Origin: Streptomyces sp. NBC_01465 | Lineage (GTDB): Bacteria > Actinomycetota > Actinomycetes > Streptomycetales > Streptomycetaceae | Reading direction: 5' to 3' | DNA length: 64,000 nt | Assembly: GCF_036227325.1 (NCBI RefSeq) | Contig: NZ_CP109467.1 | Location: 7,254,001-7,318,000, forward strand | In this document: in pieces, positions 16,722 through 25,597 of the stretch | How the letters are laid out: the number at the start of each line of letters is the position of its first letter | How positions within the stretch are numbered: position 1 is the first letter of the stretch | Translations under genes and position numbers: made by a program | The notes under the pieces: generated by a model | Seen by the model: the letters and a program-made list of their open reading frames with translations, nothing else | Database searches by the model: none | What the model was told of the DNA's origin: nothing

Positions 16722-17558
16722 GTGAATGAGCGCAAGGTTCTGGTCACCGGGGTCACGGGCGGGATCGGCGGCGCGGTCGCCCGCAGGCTGGCCGCCGACG
16801 GCTGGCAGGTGTTCGCGGCGTACCGCCGTCAGGGAGACGAGGGGCCGCTCCGCGCGCAGGGGTTCGTGCCGGTCCCTCTCGACCTCGCCGACGAGACGTC
16901 CCCGGCCGCTGCCGCCGAGGTGGTCGGGGACCGGCTCGACGCTCTGGTGAACAGCGCCGGCATCCTTCGGCAGGGGCCCGTCGAGCTGGTGCCCGCGGAG
17001 GTCCTGCGCCGGCAGTTCGAGGTCAACGTCATCGCGCAGACGGCCGTGATCAGGGCCTTTCTGCCCGCGCTGCGCGCCACCGGCGGCCGGATCGTCAATA
17101 TCGGTGCGATCTCGGGCCGGGTCGACCTTCCCTTCATCGGGCCCGTCGCGGCCTCGAAGGCGGCCTTCGCCTCGCTCAGCGGGATCCTGCGGATGGAGCT
17201 GCGCCACCAGGGCGTACAGGTGTCGCTCGTCGAGCCGGGCGCTGTGGCCACCGAGATCTTCGACAAGGCGGCGAAGGCGATGGCGGAGGACGGGTGGGCA
17301 GGATCCGCCGAAGCCCAGCGGCGCTACGCGCGGGCGCTCGCCGCCTACGAGGAGATGCTGGCGAAGATGAAACCGGGCCCGGTCGAGCCCGTCGTCAAGG
17401 CGGTCCGTACCGCGCTGAACGCCCGCCGTCCGGCCGCGCGGTACACGGCCGGACGGGACGCCCGGTCGATCGCCGCGCTGCGGATGCTGCCCACCGGGGT
17501 GCGTGAGCGGATCCTGCTGCGGGCCACAGGGCTGACGGCGGAGGCTTTCGCCGGCTGA
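16722..17558 (+). CDS. Short-chain dehydrogenase/reductase-like protein lacking the catalytic Tyr
   Basis: 278 residues with a classical SDR fold: cofactor motif TGVTGGIGGAVARRL, NSAGI, and the catalytic Ser in NIGAISGRV. The next motif, normally YxxxK, reads GPVAASKAAF: Val142 replaces Tyr while Lys146 is kept (codon GTC at 17145-17147). Without Tyr the usual proton transfer is not expected, so it may be inactive, use another residue, or act as a binding protein. GTG start with GAAAGG upstream. Divergent from the MmyB-type regulator. Confidence 0.9.
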   Translation: MNERKVLVTGVTGGIGGAVARRLAADGWQVFAAYRRQGDEGPLRAQGFVPVPLDLADETSPAAAAEVVGDRLDALVNSAGILRQGPVELVPAEVLRRQFEVNVIAQTAVIRAFLPALRATGGRIVNIGAISGRVDLPFIGPVAASKAAFASLSGILRMELRHQGVQVSLVEPGAVATEIFDKAAKAMAEDGWAGSAEAQRRYARALAAYEEMLAKMKPGPVEPVVKAVRTALNARRPAARYTAGRDARSIAALRMLPTGVRERILLRATGLTAEAFAG

Positions 17559-17582
17559 GGGATGCCGCCGCGCCTCCCCGCG

Positions 17583-19244
17583 TCAACTGTCCGATTCGCT
17601 GCGGGACTTGGCGGCCCGGCGCAGTCGGTGGTGGCGCGTCGGTTCTCCCGTGGCCTCACCGACCATCGCCTTCACCGCGTCCCGCAGCCCGTGCATCGCC
17701 TGGTGCCGCGCCGGACCCGCACCCGGGTCCTCGCGGAGCTCCTTCACCAGCGCCCAGCAGAGCACCAGCATCACCACCACGAAGGGCAGCGCGACCAGGA
17801 TCGTCGCCGTCTGCAGGGAGTTGAGACCGCCCGCGACCAGCAGCACCGCTGCGACCCCGGCCATCAGGATGCCCCAGGTGACGACCAGCCAGGTCGGCGG
17901 GTGGAGCGAGCCGCGGCTGGTGAGCGAGCCCATGACGAGGGAGGCGGAGTCCGCGCTTGTCACGAAGTACGTCATGACGAGGACCATCGCGATGTACGAG
18001 GTGACCGTCCCCAGCGGCAGCGCGTCCAGCATCGCGAAGAGCGAGGCCTCGGCGCCGTCCTTGACCGTGGACGCCATGTCGGCGGCGCCGGTCGCGTCCA
18101 GGCGGATCGCGGTGCCGCCCATCACGCAGAACCAGATGACGGTGGCGCCGCTCGGCACCAGCAGGACGCCCATCAGGAACTCGCGGATCGTACGGCCCTT
18201 GGAGATCCGGGCGATGAACGTGCCGACGAAGGGCGCCCAGGAGAGCCACCACGCCCAGTAGAAGATCGTCCACGAGCCGAGCCACTCGGAGTCCGTGAAG
18301 GCGCCGGTGCGGCTGGCCATCGGGAGCAGGTCGTCGAGGTAGCCGAGGACCGAGGCCGGGATGGTGTCGAGGATGTAGACGGTCGGACCGAGCAGGAAGA
18401 CGAAGACCATCAGGGACGCGGCCAGCACGATGTTGAGCGTGCTCAGCCACTTCACGCCCTTGTTCAGCCCGGAGAAGGCGGAGAGCACGAAGGCGGCCGA
18501 GAGCGAGGCGATGATGATCAGCTGGGTGGTCTGGGAGTTGGTGACGCCCGAGGTGATGTTGAGGCCCTCGGCGACCTGCAGGGTGCCCAGGCCCAGGCTC
18601 GTCGCCGTACCGAAGACCGTCGCGAAGACCGCGAGCAGGTCGATGGCCCGGCCCAGCGGGCCGTTCGCGCGGCGGGCGCCGATGAGCGGGACGAAGGCCG
18701 AACTCAGGCGGTTTCCGCGGGACTTGCGGAAGCCGGCGTAGGCGAGGGCGAGCCCGGCGATGCCGTAGATCGCCCAGGGGGTGAGGGTCCAGTGGAAGAA
18801 GGAGTACTCGAGTGCGGTGCGGGCCGCGCCTCCCGTCTGTGCGGCGGCACCGCTCGACGGGGGCGGCGAGACGTAGTGCTGGAGGGGTTCGCCGACGCCG
18901 TAGAACATCAGGCCGATGCCCATGCCCGCGCTGAACATCATCGCGATCCACGCCAGATTGGTGAACTCGGGCTCGGAGTCGTCGGCGCCGAGCCTGATCC
19001 GTCCGTAGCGGCTCAGGGCGAGGACCACGCAGAGCACCAGGAAGAGGTCGGCCGCCGTCACGAACAGCCAGGCGAAGTTGGAGAGGACCCAGGTCAGCGC
19101 GGAGGAGGAGGCGTCGTCGAAGGAGTCCTTGCCGAGGGCCGCCCAGGCGACCACCGCGACCACGGCGAGCACCCCGATGGTGACCAGCGTGAGGTCGGGG
19201 GAGTCGCTGTCGGGGTCCTCGATCGGTTCCGTATCCGTCGTCAT
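17583..19244 (-). CDS. BCCT-family betaine/carnitine/choline transporter
   Basis: 553 residues, about 12 membrane segments. The family hallmark GMGIGLMFYGVGEPLQHY lies near residues 107-125, and the later tryptophan-rich segment (TIFYWAWWLSWAPFVGTFIARISKGRT) is the conserved substrate-path region of BetP/OpuD-type carriers. Imports quaternary amines such as glycine betaine, probably with Na+, for osmoprotection. The hydrophilic N-terminal tail is short and the C-terminal tail is basic (AAKSRSESDS), as in osmosensing members. Starts at the ATG at 19244; convergent with the SDR gene, 24 bases apart. Confidence 0.94.
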   Translation of the reverse strand: MTTDTEPIEDPDSDSPDLTLVTIGVLAVVAVVAWAALGKDSFDDASSSALTWVLSNFAWLFVTAADLFLVLCVVLALSRYGRIRLGADDSEPEFTNLAWIAMMFSAGMGIGLMFYGVGEPLQHYVSPPPSSGAAAQTGGAARTALEYSFFHWTLTPWAIYGIAGLALAYAGFRKSRGNRLSSAFVPLIGARRANGPLGRAIDLLAVFATVFGTATSLGLGTLQVAEGLNITSGVTNSQTTQLIIIASLSAAFVLSAFSGLNKGVKWLSTLNIVLAASLMVFVFLLGPTVYILDTIPASVLGYLDDLLPMASRTGAFTDSEWLGSWTIFYWAWWLSWAPFVGTFIARISKGRTIREFLMGVLLVPSGATVIWFCVMGGTAIRLDATGAADMASTVKDGAEASLFAMLDALPLGTVTSYIAMVLVMTYFVTSADSASLVMGSLTSRGSLHPPTWLVVTWGILMAGVAAVLLVAGGLNSLQTATILVALPFVVVMLVLCWALVKELREDPGAGPARHQAMHGLRDAVKAMVGEATGEPTRHHRLRRAAKSRSESDS

Positions 19245-19385
19245 GCCGACCCACTATGGGCGGAATAACGCCATATATCCTCCTGGCTCGCCGTCCAGTG
19301 TGCCGTCACCCATGGGCAGCGGGCAGGTCGTACGGATAGGGTCGGCTCGGCGCGACTGTCTGTTCGAAAGCAAGGGATCTACAAG

Positions 19386-20546
19386 GTGACGACGACGGAC
19401 GGAGCAGTGACCGAGGCCGCGCAGGTGCTGGTGGCGGCGGACAAGTTCAAGGGTTCACTCACGGCGGTCGAGGTCGCCGAGCGGGTGACGGCCGGGCTGC
19501 GGCGGATCGCCCCCGGGGTACGGGTCGAGGCACTGCCGGTCGCCGACGGCGGCGACGGCACGGTCGCGGCGGCGGTCGCAGCCGGTTTTGAACGCCACGA
19601 GGTGGCGGTCACCGGGCCGCTGGGCGAGCAGCGCACCGCAGCCTTCGCCCTGCGCGACGGTGTCGCGGTGGTCGAGATGGCCGAGGCCTCCGGTCTCCAG
19701 CACCTTCCCGAGGGCGTCTTCGCACCGCTCACCGCGACGACGTACGGCTCCGGCGAACTCCTGCGCGCCGCCCTGGACGCGGGTGCCCGCAGCATCGTCT
19801 TCGGCGTGGGCGGCAGTGCGACGACCGACGGCGGAGCCGGGATGCTGGCCGCGCTCGGCGCGCAGTTCCTGGACGCGGCCGGGCAGCCGGTCGGACCCGG
19901 CGGCGGTGGTCTGCGCGATCTCGCGTCGGCCGATCTGTCGGGGCTCGACGAGCGCCTCGCGAAGACGGACATCGTCCTGGCCAGCGACGTCGACAATCCG
20001 CTCACCGGTCCCAAGGGCGCCCCCGCCGTGTACGGCCCGCAGAAGGGCGCCTCCCCGGAAGAGGTCGCGATCCTGGACGAGGCCCTCGCCCACTTCGCGG
20101 CCGTACTGGAGAAGGCGATCGGCCAGAAGGCCGCCGACGACGCCCTCTCGCCGGGCGCGGGCGCGGCCGGCGGCATCGGTTACGGAGCCCTGGTCGGCCT
20201 CGGCGCGACCTTCCGCCCCGGCATCGAGATCATGCTCGACGTCCTGGGCTTCGCCCCCGCGCTGGCCCGCGCGACCCTGGTCATCACCGGCGAGGGCTCG
20301 CTCGACGAGCAGACCCTGCACGGCAAGGCCCCGGCGGGCGTCGCCGCCGCCGCCCGCGCCGAGGGCAAGGAAGTCATAGCGGTCTGCGGCCGTCTCGCGC
20401 TGCCGCCCGAGGCACTCGGCAGGGCGGGCATCCGGCGTGCGTACGCACTGACCGACATCGAGCCTGACACGGCACGCTGCATCGCCAACGCGGGGCCGCT
20501 CCTGGAGCAGGTCGCGGAGAACATCGCCCGCGACTTCCTGTGCTGA
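19386..20546 (+). CDS. Glycerate 2-kinase (GlxK/GarK type)
   Basis: 386 residues. Phosphorylates D-glycerate with ATP to give 2-phosphoglycerate. Family features: LVAADKFKGSLTAVEVAERV near the N-terminus, PVADGGDGTV, the glycine-rich VFGVGGSATTDGGAGMLAALG, ASDVDNPLTGPKGAPAVYGPQKGA, and ITGEGSLDEQTLHGKAP. Complete length for the family. It sits alone between the BCCT gene and an MFS exporter and is closed by a strong terminator. It could feed glyoxylate-derived glycerate into glycolysis. Confidence 0.95.
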   Translation: MTTTDGAVTEAAQVLVAADKFKGSLTAVEVAERVTAGLRRIAPGVRVEALPVADGGDGTVAAAVAAGFERHEVAVTGPLGEQRTAAFALRDGVAVVEMAEASGLQHLPEGVFAPLTATTYGSGELLRAALDAGARSIVFGVGGSATTDGGAGMLAALGAQFLDAAGQPVGPGGGGLRDLASADLSGLDERLAKTDIVLASDVDNPLTGPKGAPAVYGPQKGASPEEVAILDEALAHFAAVLEKAIGQKAADDALSPGAGAAGGIGYGALVGLGATFRPGIEIMLDVLGFAPALARATLVITGEGSLDEQTLHGKAPAGVAAAARAEGKEVIAVCGRLALPPEALGRAGIRRAYALTDIEPDTARCIANAGPLLEQVAENIARDFLC

Positions 20547-20565
20547 GCTGATCGAGACGTACGCG

Positions 20566-20599
20566 AAGGGGGCCCGCGCCGAGCGCGGGCCCCCTTTTT
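20566..20599 (+). terminator. Rho-independent terminator of the glycerate kinase gene
   Basis: A 14-base-pair stem (AAGGGGGCCCGCGC with GCGCGGGCCCCCTT) closes a CGA loop and runs into TTTTT. It lies 20 bases after the stop at 20546 and also before the convergent MFS stop at 20611. Confidence 0.88.
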
Positions 20600-20610
20600 C
20601 TGCGTACTGC

Positions 20611-22110
20611 TCAGACCCCGGCGGTCTCCTTGACCTCCGCCTCCGGAGCCGGTGCGGAAGCGGCCACCGTACGAGGTGCGTGCCGCGCGTTCAGCCCGAC
20701 CAGCGCCACGACCACCACGCCGACGAACGCCGCTCCCGCCAGGGCGAAGCTCAGCGTGAACTGGCTCTCCTGGGGCAGCGGGGGCACTCCCGCGGGCAGG
20801 TGCTCGATGGTCTTGGACGCCAGCAGCGAGGTGATCACCGCACTCGCGACGGCGCTGCCGACCGAGCGGGAGATCGAGTTGATGCCGTTGGCGATGCCGG
20901 TCTGGTGGGCGGGGACGCTCGCGACGATGAGGGCCGGCATGGAGGCGTAACCGAAGCTGATCGCAAGCCCGATGACCATGCCCGCGCCGATCACCGAACC
21001 GGTGGTGTCGTGCGCCAGGGTCAGCCAGGTGAAGCCGATGACACCGAAGGCGGCGCCGGCGGCGAGGGTGAAGCGGGCGCCGATCCGGCGGACCAGGATC
21101 CCGCCGAACTGGGCGGCGAAGAGCGAGACGATCGTCGTCGGCAGCAGGTACTCGACGGAGGCGCGCAGGACCGAGGCGCTGAAGCCGTAGCCGGTGATCT
21201 CGTCGGGGACCTGCACCAGGTACGAGACGCCGATGAACTGCGCGAACATCGCGAAGCCGAGCAGCAGTCCGGCCAGGTTGGTGAAGAGCACAGGGCGGTG
21301 CGTGAACATCTTCATGTCCACCATCGGCTCGCGGACCTTGAGCTCGGTGAGGACCCAGACCCCCGCCATGACGACCGCTCCGACGAACAGGCCCAGCGTG
21401 CGGCCCGAGGTCCAGCCCCAGGTGTGGCCCTGCGAGATCGGCAGCAGGACGAGGGTGAGGAGGAGTGCGAGGGCGAGAGCGCCGAGCCAGTCGGTGCGTC
21501 CGCCGGTCTTCGTACGCGATGCGGGTACGGCGAGCAGTACGCCGACCAGCGCGACGACGGCCAGCACGACCGCCAGCCAGAAGACCCGGTGGTAGTCGGG
21601 GTCCGAGCCCTGCGTGAGCAGGCCCGCGCCGACCAGGGCGAGGCCGCTGCCGAACGCGAGCGTGCCGCTGACCAGCGCCATCGCGCCGTGCAGCTTCTCC
21701 GGCTTGATCTCCTCGCGGAGGACGGAGAGTGCGAGCGGGAAGATCGCGGTGGCCGCGCCCTGCATCACGCGGCCGACGATCAGCCACGTCAGCGAGGTCG
21801 TGGTGGCGGCGAGCACGGAGCCCGCGATCATCACGACGAGGACGCCGACCAGGGTGGGCTTCTTGCCGTGCATGTCGCCGAAGCGGCCGAGCAGCGGGGT
21901 GAAGACGGCGGCCGACAGGAGGGTGGCCGTGGTCACCCAGCTGACGTTCGCCGTCGTGGTGTGGAGATCGCTCTGGATGGTCCCGAGGATCGGGACGACC
22001 AGGGTCTGCATCATCGAGACGACCATGGCGGCGAGCCCGAGGACCAGGACGAGCGTGGTCTGTCCGGTCTGGCGGCGGGGCGCTGCGGCCGCGTGCTGTG
22101 CGTGAGTCAC
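20611..22110 (-). CDS. MFS exporter, DHA2 (14-helix) type
   Basis: 499 residues with about 14 membrane segments and the DHA2 arrangement: first helix LVLVLGLAAMVVSMMQTLVVPILGTI, then WVTTATLLSAAVFTPLLGRFGDMHGKKP (motif A between helices 2 and 3). Probably a proton-driven multidrug or metabolite exporter. The frame opens at a TTG-region start at 22185, but the GTG at 22110 (MTHAQHA) fits the family better. Divergent from a MarR gene whose operators fill the gap, so its expression is probably induced by the MarR ligand. Confidence 0.92.
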   Translation of the reverse strand: MTHAQHAAAAPRRQTGQTTLVLVLGLAAMVVSMMQTLVVPILGTIQSDLHTTTANVSWVTTATLLSAAVFTPLLGRFGDMHGKKPTLVGVLVVMIAGSVLAATTTSLTWLIVGRVMQGAATAIFPLALSVLREEIKPEKLHGAMALVSGTLAFGSGLALVGAGLLTQGSDPDYHRVFWLAVVLAVVALVGVLLAVPASRTKTGGRTDWLGALALALLLTLVLLPISQGHTWGWTSGRTLGLFVGAVVMAGVWVLTELKVREPMVDMKMFTHRPVLFTNLAGLLLGFAMFAQFIGVSYLVQVPDEITGYGFSASVLRASVEYLLPTTIVSLFAAQFGGILVRRIGARFTLAAGAAFGVIGFTWLTLAHDTTGSVIGAGMVIGLAISFGYASMPALIVASVPAHQTGIANGINSISRSVGSAVASAVITSLLASKTIEHLPAGVPPLPQESQFTLSFALAGAAFVGVVVVALVGLNARHAPRTVAASAPAPEAEVKETAGV

Positions 22111-22130
22111 GGGGAAAGCTCTTCCGACTA

Positions 22131-22218
22131 CTTGAGAACCTTGATGCTTGAGAACTTCAAGCAGTAGGTAGACCGTAAACATCAAAGGTTGAGATCGTCA
22201 AGTTTCCTGGCGTAGGAT
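22131..22218. promoter_or_regulatory. MarR operators and leaderless MarR promoter
   Basis: TTGA-N5-TCAA occurs twice: 22148-22160, extended to TGCTTGA-N5-TCAAGCA (22145-22163), and 22189-22201. CTTGAGAAC is also directly repeated at 22131 and 22147. The second operator overlaps TTGAGA (22189-22194), the likely -35 of the MarR gene, which has an 18-base spacer to TAGGAT (22213-22218), 7 bases before its ATG. The first lies in the MFS promoter zone. This fits one regulator repressing both directions. Confidence 0.6.
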
Positions 22219-22225
22219 GGGTCAC

Positions 22226-22666
22226 ATGCCAGGAACAGCCAGCACCGCCAGCAAGGCCGAACTGATCGAGCTGCTCTCGGTGTCGCTCGCCTCCTACTAC
22301 GGCGACTTCACCGCCGCGGCCGCCGGCGAGGGCCTCACCGCCAGCCAGGGCAAGACCCTCACCGTGCTGCGCCGTGCGCCCGCCGCGATGCGCTCGCTCG
22401 CCACCACGCTGGCCTGCGACGCCTCGAACATGACCGGGATCATCGACCGGCTCGAGAAGCGCGAGCTCGTACGGCGCGAGGCCAGCCCCACCGACCGCCG
22501 GGTCAAGATCGTCGTCATCACGGACGAGGGCGCCCGCACCGTCGACGCCGTACGGGCCCGGATGCACACGACGCTCGCCGGTCTGGACGCGCTGAGCGCC
22601 GAGGACCGCGCCACCCTCTACGACCTGCTGGAACGGGTCTTCGTCAAGACCCCCGCCGCTGCCTAG
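22226..22666 (+). CDS. MarR-family regulator
   Basis: 146 residues, a single winged-helix MarR domain: MRSLATTLACDASNMTGIIDRLEKRELVRREASPTDRRVKIVVIT is the recognition helix, wing and conserved D-R-R wing tip. Start at the ATG at 22226, 7 bases after a TAGGAT -10 box and with no ribosome site, so the message is probably leaderless; an ATG at 22217 is in frame but overlaps the -10. Likely represses itself and the divergent exporter. Its stop overlaps that of the convergent PucR gene by 4 bases. Confidence 0.92.
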   Translation: MPGTASTASKAELIELLSVSLASYYGDFTAAAAGEGLTASQGKTLTVLRRAPAAMRSLATTLACDASNMTGIIDRLEKRELVRREASPTDRRVKIVVITDEGARTVDAVRARMHTTLAGLDALSAEDRATLYDLLERVFVKTPAAA

Positions 22667-23859
22667 GACGTCAGCCGGAAGGCGTCCAGCGCCAGCGTCA
22701 GCGCGATCAGATCGCGTGGCCGCGACAGCGAGCGCGCCGTCAGATGCTCCAGGCGCCGCAGCCGGTTGAAGACCGTGTTGCGGTGGCAGTACAGCCGCGA
22801 GGCCGCCCGCCCTGCCGACCCCTCGCATTCCAGCCAGGCGTCCAGCGTCTCCAGGAGCAGCGCCCGGTCCGCCGGGTCCAGTTCGAGCAGCGGGCCCAGA
22901 ACGTCCGCGACCAGGCGCTCCGCGAGCTCGGGCTGGTTCACCACCAGGGCCGTCGGCAGCCGCTCGTCGAGCCGTACGATCCCGGGCACCTCTGCGGTGC
23001 AGGTACGCAGCGCCGTCTCCGCCAGCCTCCGCGCCAGACCCAGGTCCGCGAGCCCCTCCACCACCGGGCTGATCCCGCCGGGCCCCGCGCACCGCCCGCC
23101 CAGCACCTCCGCCAGCTCCGCGAGCCCCGCCGTGTCGCCGAGGGCGACCACCCCCACCTCGCACTCCGTACGCATCCGCCAGAAGAACCTCATCCCCGGT
23201 GCGGCCATGACCCGGTGGAACGGCTCGCGCCCGCCCTGCCGCTCCGCCCGCAGCACCACCACCGCGTACCGCCCCTGCTCCGGAAGGTCGAGGCCGGCGG
23301 CTGCCCGCGCCGCGAGCCCCGGTGCGGCCCTGCCCTCCAACAGGGCGTCCAGCAGGGCCTGTACGCGCTCGTCGCTGCGCCGGTTCAGCTCCTGTTCCGT
23401 CGAGCGGTACGCCTCGGCCACCGTCGCCGTCTGCCGGTCGACCGCCTCCCACACATGGGCCGCGGTGTGCACGAGCACTGTCAGCGCCTCGGGGTCCTTC
23501 TCGGCCACGATGGCCAGGAGTTCGTTCCAGACCAGATAGCCCGCGTGCCGGTAGGCGTAGTGCAGCAGCTCCAGTGGAAGCCCCTGTTCCGCCCGCCGCC
23601 GGCCGAGCTCCTTCGCGTACTCCAGATCCCGTCTCGGCGCGGTGCGCGGTGCGGCGATGGTCTCGATCCCGTACTTCAGCGCCTCGCTGATCTGCATCCA
23701 GTGCTCGTCGCGCGGTACGGAGAGGGCGAACTGGGGCGAATGCGCGAGGAGTTCCTCGAAGAGCTGATCCGTCAGCTGCGGTACGCGGTCGAGCAGCAGC
23801 CTGGACGCGCTCACCAGGACGGACCACTCGCGGTCGGTGCGCGCTCGGCGGCCACTCAT
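22663..23859 (-). CDS. PucR/CdaR-family helix-turn-helix regulator
   Basis: 398 residues. The N-terminal ~170 residues are a RsbR-like/PucR sensor region (LLDRVPQLTDQLFEELLAHSP), the middle is a GGDEF-related fold, and the C-terminus is the PucR DNA-binding domain (LYCHRNTVFNRLRRLEHLTA, then RDLIALTLALDAFR). Such proteins usually activate neighbouring catabolic or transport operons. The ATG at 23859 lies 176 bases from the divergent Liv-type transporter operon, its probable target. The frame is open upstream to 24324 only as antisense shadow. Confidence 0.9.
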   Translation of the reverse strand: MSGRRARTDREWSVLVSASRLLLDRVPQLTDQLFEELLAHSPQFALSVPRDEHWMQISEALKYGIETIAAPRTAPRRDLEYAKELGRRRAEQGLPLELLHYAYRHAGYLVWNELLAIVAEKDPEALTVLVHTAAHVWEAVDRQTATVAEAYRSTEQELNRRSDERVQALLDALLEGRAAPGLAARAAAGLDLPEQGRYAVVVLRAERQGGREPFHRVMAAPGMRFFWRMRTECEVGVVALGDTAGLAELAEVLGGRCAGPGGISPVVEGLADLGLARRLAETALRTCTAEVPGIVRLDERLPTALVVNQPELAERLVADVLGPLLELDPADRALLLETLDAWLECEGSAGRAASRLYCHRNTVFNRLRRLEHLTARSLSRPRDLIALTLALDAFRLTS

Positions 23860-23912
23860 GGCTGGTGAGGATGCCACCGGAGGGTGGGGGGCGACAGACC
23901 CTGTGCGTTGCT

Positions 23913-23926
23913 TGTGCCCGTGCACA
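23913..23926. promoter_or_regulatory. Inverted repeat between the PucR gene and the Liv-type operon
   Basis: TGTGC-N4-GCACA in the 176-base gap between divergent start codons, with a third half-like CTGTGCG at 23901. It is the best inverted repeat in this gap and a candidate binding site for the PucR-type regulator. Weak, visual evidence. Confidence 0.3.
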
Positions 23927-24035
23927 GTCCGTGCCCGCCGCCGCTGGTCACCGGCAGCGATTCGGCCCGGCGGCGTGGACTGACGGGCCGTCCGGTGCTG
24001 GTCTGTGGGCCCACGGAGCAGCGGATGGAGGATGC

Positions 24036-24836
24036 ATGGCCTCGCTCGAAGTGCGTGGTCTGGTCGCGGGCTACGGTCCGGTACGGGCGCTGAGGGACGT
24101 CTCCCTCGAGGTGCCCGACGGGGCGGTCGTCGCCGTGCTCGGCGGCAACGGCGCGGGCAAGTCCACGCTGCTGCGGGCGATTTCCCGCACCCTCCGCTTC
24201 CACCGGGGCGCCGTGACGAGCGGCTCCGTCCTGCTCGACGGGCGACCGGTGGACCGGCTGAACGCGGCCCGGATGGTGGCGGCCGGAGTGGTCCAAGTCC
24301 CCGAAGGGCGGCAGGTGTTCGCACGGATGACGGTGGCCGACAACCTCAGGGCGGGCGCACTCGGCGCGTCCGGGGGGCGCCGCGGGGCCGGCGAGGCGCT
24401 GGCCCGGGTGCACACGCTCTTTCCCGTACTGGCCGAACGGGCCCGCCAGCGGGCGGGCCTGCTCTCCGGCGGCGAGCAGCAAATGCTGGCGCTGGGACGG
24501 GCGTTGATGGCCCGCCCGCGCGTCCTGCTGCTCGACGAGCCGTCGCTGGGCCTGGCCCCGCTGATGGCGGCGCGGATCGCCGAGGCCGTCCAGGAGATCA
24601 ACGAGGCGGGCACCTCGGTGCTCCTGGTCGAGCAGAACGCGGCGCTCGCGCTGCGGCTGGCCTCGACGGCGTACGTACTGGAGGTCGGCGAAGTCACGCT
24701 CTCCGGCGCCGCCGACGAACTGAGCGCCTCCGACGAGGTCCGCCGCCGCTACCTGGGCGTGGTCGACGAGACGGCCGCCGAGGATGCGGGACGCGCCGAG
24801 GCCGCACACCCCGTCCTGCGGAGGTGGTCCGCATGA
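24036..24836 (+). CDS. Branched-chain amino-acid-type ABC transporter ATPase, LivF type
   Basis: 266 residues. Walker A GGNGAGKST, signature LSGGEQQMLALGRAL, Walker B VLLLDEPSLGLAP and switch region LLVEQN, the set specific to LivF. A short C-terminal tail (ETAAEDAGRAEAAHPVLRRWSA) is longer than usual. Start at the ATG at 24036 with GGAGG four bases upstream. First of five overlapping genes LivF-LivG-LivH-LivM-LivK, with the binding protein last, the reverse of the usual E. coli order. Confidence 0.94.
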   Translation: MASLEVRGLVAGYGPVRALRDVSLEVPDGAVVAVLGGNGAGKSTLLRAISRTLRFHRGAVTSGSVLLDGRPVDRLNAARMVAAGVVQVPEGRQVFARMTVADNLRAGALGASGGRRGAGEALARVHTLFPVLAERARQRAGLLSGGEQQMLALGRALMARPRVLLLDEPSLGLAPLMAARIAEAVQEINEAGTSVLLVEQNAALALRLASTAYVLEVGEVTLSGAADELSASDEVRRRYLGVVDETAAEDAGRAEAAHPVLRRWSA

Positions 24837-25597
24837 GCACGCTGACCGTAAAGGACCTGACCGTCCGCTTCGCCGGGCTCACCGCCCTCGACGCGGTCTC
24901 CTTCACCGTCGAGCCGGGCAGCGTCCACGCCGTCATCGGGCCCAACGGAGCGGGCAAGTCCACCTGCTTCAACGTCCTGTCCGGGGTCTACCGTGCGACC
25001 GCCGGCAGCGTCCGCTTCGGCGGGCAGGAGCTCACCGGGCTCGCCCCGCACCGCATCGCCGCCCTCGGTATCGCCCGTACGTTCCAGAACATCGCCCTGC
25101 CACCGCGCGCGACCGTCGCCGAGAGCATGCTCCTCGGCCGTCACCGGCTCACCCGCACCGGCTTCGTCGCCGCCGGGCTGCGGCTGCCGTCCGCCGCCCG
25201 TGAGGCGCAGCAACACCTCGACCGCGTACGGGAGATCGCCGCGTTCGTCGGTCTGGAGGGCGACCTGGAGCGGCCCGCCGGATCGCTCCCGTACGGAAAG
25301 CAGAAGCTCGTCGAGCTCGCGCGGGCGCTGTGCATGGAGCCCGAACTGCTCCTCCTGGACGAGCCGGTGGCCGGAATGACCGCCGGCGAACGACGCAGTA
25401 CGGCGGCCGTGGTGGCCGGTGTGCGCGACAGCCTCGGCATATCGATCGTGCTGGTCGAACACGACATGGGGGTGGTGATGCGGCTCGCGGACGCGGTGAC
25501 CGTACTCGACTTCGGGCGACGGATCGCGGGCGGGTCCCCGGCCGACGTACAGAGCGACCCGGCCGTGATCCGGGCCTACCTGGGGGCCGCGACATGA
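24833..25597 (+). CDS. Branched-chain amino-acid-type ABC transporter ATPase, LivG type
   Basis: 254 residues. Walker A GPNGAGKST, FQNIALPPRATVAESMLLGRH (the LivG-specific insert after the Q-loop), signature LPYGKQKLVELARAL and Walker B LLLLDEPVAGMT, with VLVEHDMGVVM at the switch. Pairs with the LivF-type protein to drive import. ATGA overlaps on both sides keep it in the five-gene operon. Confidence 0.95.
   Translation: MSTLTVKDLTVRFAGLTALDAVSFTVEPGSVHAVIGPNGAGKSTCFNVLSGVYRATAGSVRFGGQELTGLAPHRIAALGIARTFQNIALPPRATVAESMLLGRHRLTRTGFVAAGLRLPSAAREAQQHLDRVREIAAFVGLEGDLERPAGSLPYGKQKLVELARALCMEPELLLLDEPVAGMTAGERRSTAAVVAGVRDSLGISIVLVEHDMGVVMRLADAVTVLDFGRRIAGGSPADVQSDPAVIRAYLGAAT

Noticed and set aside
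14981..16756. Apparent fusion of an unknown N-terminal domain to the sirtuin
   Set aside because: The upstream part is an out-of-frame reading of the MmyB-type regulator; the sirtuin begins with MTLIALLTGAGIST at 15703.
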